64,000 nucleotides of DNA from Massilia kyonggiensis (GTDB taxonomy: Bacteria > Pseudomonadota > Gammaproteobacteria > Burkholderiales > Burkholderiaceae_D), in the NCBI RefSeq assembly GCF_024756235.1, contig NZ_JANUGY010000004.1, positions 248,001-312,000 on the forward strand, written 5' to 3'. This document shows, piece by piece, positions 63,006 to 64,000 of the stretch; positions within the stretch are counted from its first letter, which is position 1, and each line of letters opens with the position of its first letter. Position numbers and translations under genes: made by a program. Under the pieces are notes generated by a model. It saw nothing but the letters and a program-made list of their open reading frames with translations. It was not told the origin of the DNA and did not search any database.

Positions 63006-63290
63006 ATGAACTTCACCCGCACCCTCGCCATCGCCGCCCTCTTCATCGCGGCGCCCGCGTTCGCCAAGCAGCAGACCGTGTCGCTGAACGTCCCGACGAT
63101 GGACTGCGCCACCTGCCCCATCACCATCAAGACGGCGCTGTCGAAAGTACCGGGCGTCTCGAAAGTGAAGGTCAGCTACGAGAAGCGCGAAGCCGTCATC
63201 GTTTACGACGACGCCCAGGCCACCGTCGCCGACCTGAAAAAGGCGACGGAAGACGTGGGCTATCCGGCGATGCTCAAGACGCCGAAGTGA
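63006..63290 (+). CDS. merP: MerP-type periplasmic metal-binding protein
   Basis: 94 residues with a signal peptide cut near AFAKQQT and one heavy-metal-associated domain. The metal motif is PTMDCATCPITIKTALSKV, in which the two Cys are spaced CxxC as in MerP. MerP hands periplasmic metal to MerT, whose gene lies 11 bp upstream. The protein has normal length. Its last 17 bp overlap the convergent MFS gene. Confidence 0.92.
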   Translation: MNFTRTLAIAALFIAAPAFAKQQTVSLNVPTMDCATCPITIKTALSKVPGVSKVKVSYEKREAVIVYDDAQATVADLKKATEDVGYPAMLKTPK

Positions 63291-64000
63291 TACCCCGGGG
63301 CTCGGTGAGGAACACGAGGAACACCGCCCCGATCAATCCCATCCCCACGGCGCACGCGGCCTGCCAGCCGCCGTGCGCATAGCTCCACGCTCCCAGCGCC
63401 GATCCCGTCGCGCCCCCGAGGAAGAACGTCGCCATGTACAGGCCGTTGACGCGCCCGCGCACTTCCGCGCCCAGCGCATAGATCGCGCGCTGGCCCAGCA
63501 CGAGGTTGCCCGACACGGCAAAGTCCAGCGCGATGGCCGCCGCCACGAGGATGCCGACGCCGAATCGGGCGCCGTCCGCCAGGCCCAGCGTCGGAACGAA
63601 CGACAGCAGGCCGAGGAGCATGCAGAACACTGTCGCAGGACGGGTCCAGCCGCGGTCCGCCACGCGGCCCGAGAGCGGCGCGGCGACGGTGCCCGCAACG
63701 CCGGCCAGCGCGAACCACGCGATGTCGCGCTGGTTCATGCCGTAGGCCGGGCTCGCGAGGAGCAGCGGCACGACGGTCCAGAACACGCTGAACGCGCCGA
63801 ACATGCCGGCCTGGTAGATGGCGCGGCGGCGCAGCACCGGCAGGTCGCGCACGAGACCCGCCATCGATGCGAGCAAGGCGCCATAGCCCAGTGTCGCATG
63901 CGGCCGGCGCGTCGGCAGCAGCACGCGCAGCACGATCCCGAGCACCACCATCAGCACGGCCGACAGCACGTACACGCCCTGCCACGACCACGCGTGCGTG
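63274..64000 (-). CDS. MFS transporter, C-terminal two thirds (5' end beyond window)
   Basis: Partial gene of 242 codons, continuous to the edge. At least seven membrane helices are visible (VYVLSAVLMVVLGIVLRVL, IYQAGMFGAFSVFWTVVPLL, CMLLGLLSFVPTLGLADG). The loop motif GRVADRGWTRPA and LGAEVRGRVNGLYMATFFLG are typical of the YnfM/AraJ-like drug or sugar-efflux MFS branch. The substrate is unknown. It converges with and overlaps merP by 17 bp. Confidence 0.88.
   Translation of the reverse strand, partial: THAWSWQGVYVLSAVLMVVLGIVLRVLLPTRRPHATLGYGALLASMAGLVRDLPVLRRRAIYQAGMFGAFSVFWTVVPLLLASPAYGMNQRDIAWFALAGVAGTVAAPLSGRVADRGWTRPATVFCMLLGLLSFVPTLGLADGARFGVGILVAAAIALDFAVSGNLVLGQRAIYALGAEVRGRVNGLYMATFFLGGATGSALGAWSYAHGGWQAACAVGMGLIGAVFLVFLTEPRGITSAS

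Noticed and set aside
62620..63290. Full mercury-resistance (mer) operon or transposon
   Set aside because: Only merT and merP are present. There is no merR, merA, merC, transposase or terminal repeat in the window, and the composition matches the neighbours.

Overview
The window is 64 kb of densely packed, high-GC chromosomal DNA from a Gram-negative heterotroph. Two large TonB-dependent receptors, a TorF-type porin, MerT/MerP, KefFC, a Pseudomonas-type branched-chain keto-acid dehydrogenase operon, GH31/GH43/GH2 glycosidases and large multi-PAS hybrid kinases together suggest a betaproteobacterium of the Oxalobacteraceae (Massilia/Duganella/Telluria type). That placement is inferred from gene content, not from a marker gene. 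I found no rRNA, tRNA, insertion sequence, phage gene or CRISPR array, so this looks like ordinary chromosome rather than an island. One chemoreceptor gene runs off the left edge and one MFS gene off the right edge.

Region by region. 1-2100: a TorF-like porin followed 14 bp later by a dCache chemoreceptor (minus strand). 2103-5562: tyrosine catabolism, with hppD and a LysR regulator on the minus strand divergent from hmgA. 5634-7755: a CNNM/CorC-type CBS membrane protein and a secreted DUF1264 protein. 7754-9737: a BigR-like ArsR repressor with its operator, two YeeE/YedE half-transporters and a persulfide-dioxygenase-like MBL enzyme, which together form a sulfide/persulfide detoxification operon. 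9738-14665: a TonB-dependent receptor and a PAS-GAF-GGDEF / EAL-REC pair that looks like one c-di-GMP gene split by a single in-frame amber codon. 14858-18033: an aromatic-type amino-acid permease, a cupin, a zinc-ribbon hypothetical and a cysteine-synthase-family enzyme. 18288-24461: a PqqL-like M16 protease, a truncated haemoglobin with an NsrR-like site, a hybrid kinase and a cupin. 24474-28919: a proline-rich membrane protein, a secreted GH31 glycosidase and exonuclease III.

28920-32898 holds a TetR regulator divergent from an FMO/Baeyer-Villiger-like enzyme, an SDR and an alpha/beta hydrolase with overlapping start and stop codons, a set like the mymA-type operons. A second, paralogous hybrid kinase follows (32850-36065), then the complete bkdA1-bkdA2-bkdB-lpdV operon for Val/Leu/Ile catabolism (36340-41296) and the KefF-KefC glutathione-gated K+ efflux pair (41855-44240).

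44241-60420 is carbohydrate-oriented, interrupted by a BCCT transporter and a SoxR module. A TonB receptor-GH43 operon sits next to a LacI regulator, with two matching AT-rich palindromes that look like its operators. A sugar ABC transporter (binding protein, two permeases, ATPase) follows, with GH2 and GH43 enzymes immediately upstream of it on the same strand. In between, a BCCT osmolyte transporter has a leader with three predicted hairpins, and SoxR is divergent from a SnoaL-like gene across a nearly perfect SoxR box. The right end holds an EmrE-type SMR pump and a tightly spaced tlpA-transglutaminase-merT-merP operon.
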